A stretch of 64,000 nt of DNA. It comes from Ricinus communis (taxonomy: Eukaryota > Streptophyta > Magnoliopsida > Malpighiales > Euphorbiaceae). Both the position numbers and the translations under genes were made by a program. Position 1 is the stretch's first letter. Each line of letters opens with the position of its first letter. Below are positions 62,900-64,000 of the stretch, piece by piece. The stretch lies in the NCBI RefSeq assembly GCF_019578655.1, contig NC_063263.1, positions 14,321,001 to 14,385,000 on the forward strand. The letters are read 5' to 3'. Under the pieces are notes generated by a model, which worked only from the letters and a program-made list of their open reading frames with translations, ran no database searches and was not told the DNA's origin.

Positions 62900-64000
62900 A
62901 ATATCATTTTCAAGTTTTGTTTTGGCTTCTTTGTTTTTATTTGATTTAATTGCAGATGAGAATGATGATTAGGACTCCTTTTTCCATTTTCTATTTTCCA
63001 TGTGCTCACGACTTTCTAGTGTCAACATTGATATTACTGTTCAGAACCCCACTTTTTAAAAAAAAAAAAAAATTATTTTTTTTTTCATTTCTATGTTTAG
63101 AAAAAAAACTTAAAATTATTAATTCATTACACCTAATGTTTTAGTCTGATAATAAAATGAAACTGTTTTAAAAAATGCATTAGAGTTCAAATATTAATAA
63201 ACTAAAAAATACATAATTAATTGATTGCCGAGTAAATATTTTATCAAAAAGAAGTTTAATATTTTTTAGCATTTAAATTTGTAATACAATTTAAAACAAA
63301 TGGTTATTTGAAGTTGAGAAGAACGATAAATTTAATAATGTTTTTTATAATGTCGTTATATACATAAATCAAGATAAAAAAATTATATAATATGAGATGT
63401 CACTATTGATTATTTGATAGTTAGTTTTAAATAATGAAGTTTTTTTTTTTCATATGATTATTAATTGAGCTAAAAAAATACAAGGTGGATCTCATATAAA
63501 TTTATTTTTAAATTTGTTAATAGTTACGTCTTATTAGTAATTTCAAATAGTAAGAGTTTAAAATAATACATTTTAAGGTTTATTTTATAAAAATAATTTA
63601 TATCAAAATTTATCAATTTTTTATTATTGTCATTTATTATATTATTGAAATATTATAAAATTAATTTTAACTCATTTAATATCTTAATATGATAGTGGCA
63701 TGAAGCAAGAAAATCAGTCTCATGTGAACATATTATTTCCTCTCTTTTTTTTTTCGAATTAAGAGTAAAATAGTTTGTTTGGAATATAATTTAGTAGTTA
63801 TGACTTTTTTAATCATGTTTAGATTGACAGTTTCGAAACTTTTCTAATGATACTGATTGATTTTTGTTTTTTTATGTCTCCTAAGAAATATAAAAAAAAA
63901 GTGTAAAAAGTAAAAATATGATTGTAATTTCATAACTTAATAATATATATAATAATTATTTCAGAAGATATTTTAAATTGTTAATGATTTTTAATATATG
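62900..64000. other. Intergenic, no gene seen
   Basis: AT-rich, with homopolymer runs (A-run near 63058, T-run near 63436). No coding, RNA gene or repeat recognised. Confidence 0.6.

Overview
The window is nuclear DNA of a flowering plant, almost certainly a eudicot: AT-rich, many short GT-AG introns, plant-type gene families (AHP phosphotransfer protein, plant AGC kinase with a DFD motif, extensins, multidomain cyclophilin CYP71), a Mutator-like transposon and an endogenous caulimovirid-like pararetrovirus. I cannot name the species.

Layout. (1) 604-15705 (+): the last 40 exons of DNA polymerase epsilon catalytic subunit (POL2A type), open throughout; the 5' part lies outside the window. 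(2) 16686-18253 (-): a small six-exon gene, tail-to-tail with the polymerase, encoding a ~179-residue protein with four cysteines at exact ten-residue spacing (C-X9-C-X9-C-X9-C), probably a mitochondrial twin-CX9C-type protein. (3) 20.5-22.1 kb: debris, namely a 5'-truncated CDK-like kinase end with good splice sites, an F-box fragment, and a second copy of the kinase's last exon. (4) 22681-28131: a complete but dead MULE with ~289-bp terminal inverted repeats; its MURA gene has ten in-frame stops, no frameshift, and each stop can be explained by one C-to-T change. (5) 28.4-36.8 kb (-): a tandem array of three extensin genes with matching promoters and 3' flanks; only the middle one (358 aa) is intact. 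The MULE sits in the 3' flank of the first. (6) 37697-40395 (-): a six-exon histidine phosphotransfer (AHP) gene with its phospho-acceptor His. (7) 43655-49366 (-): a complete 13-exon CYP71 gene (WD40 plus cyclophilin, 623 aa). (8) 50680-57624 (+): a decayed endogenous pararetrovirus (movement protein, coat/zinc knuckle, protease, RT, RNase H, tail), flanked by ~253-bp direct repeats that end at the tRNA-Met primer site. (9) 59106-62673 (-): a two-exon AGCVIII kinase of the WAG1/WAG2 type (441 aa).

The host genes do not form a pathway: they cover replication and epigenetic stability (Pol epsilon), chromatin (CYP71), cytokinin phosphorelay (AHP), auxin-transport signalling (WAG) and cell wall (extensin). 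The most unusual material is in the repeats: the transition-only nonsense decay shared by the MULE and the pararetrovirus, the pararetrovirus end structure, and the extensin array whose paralogous flanks show the region before the MULE inserted. I found no tRNA, rRNA or CRISPR.
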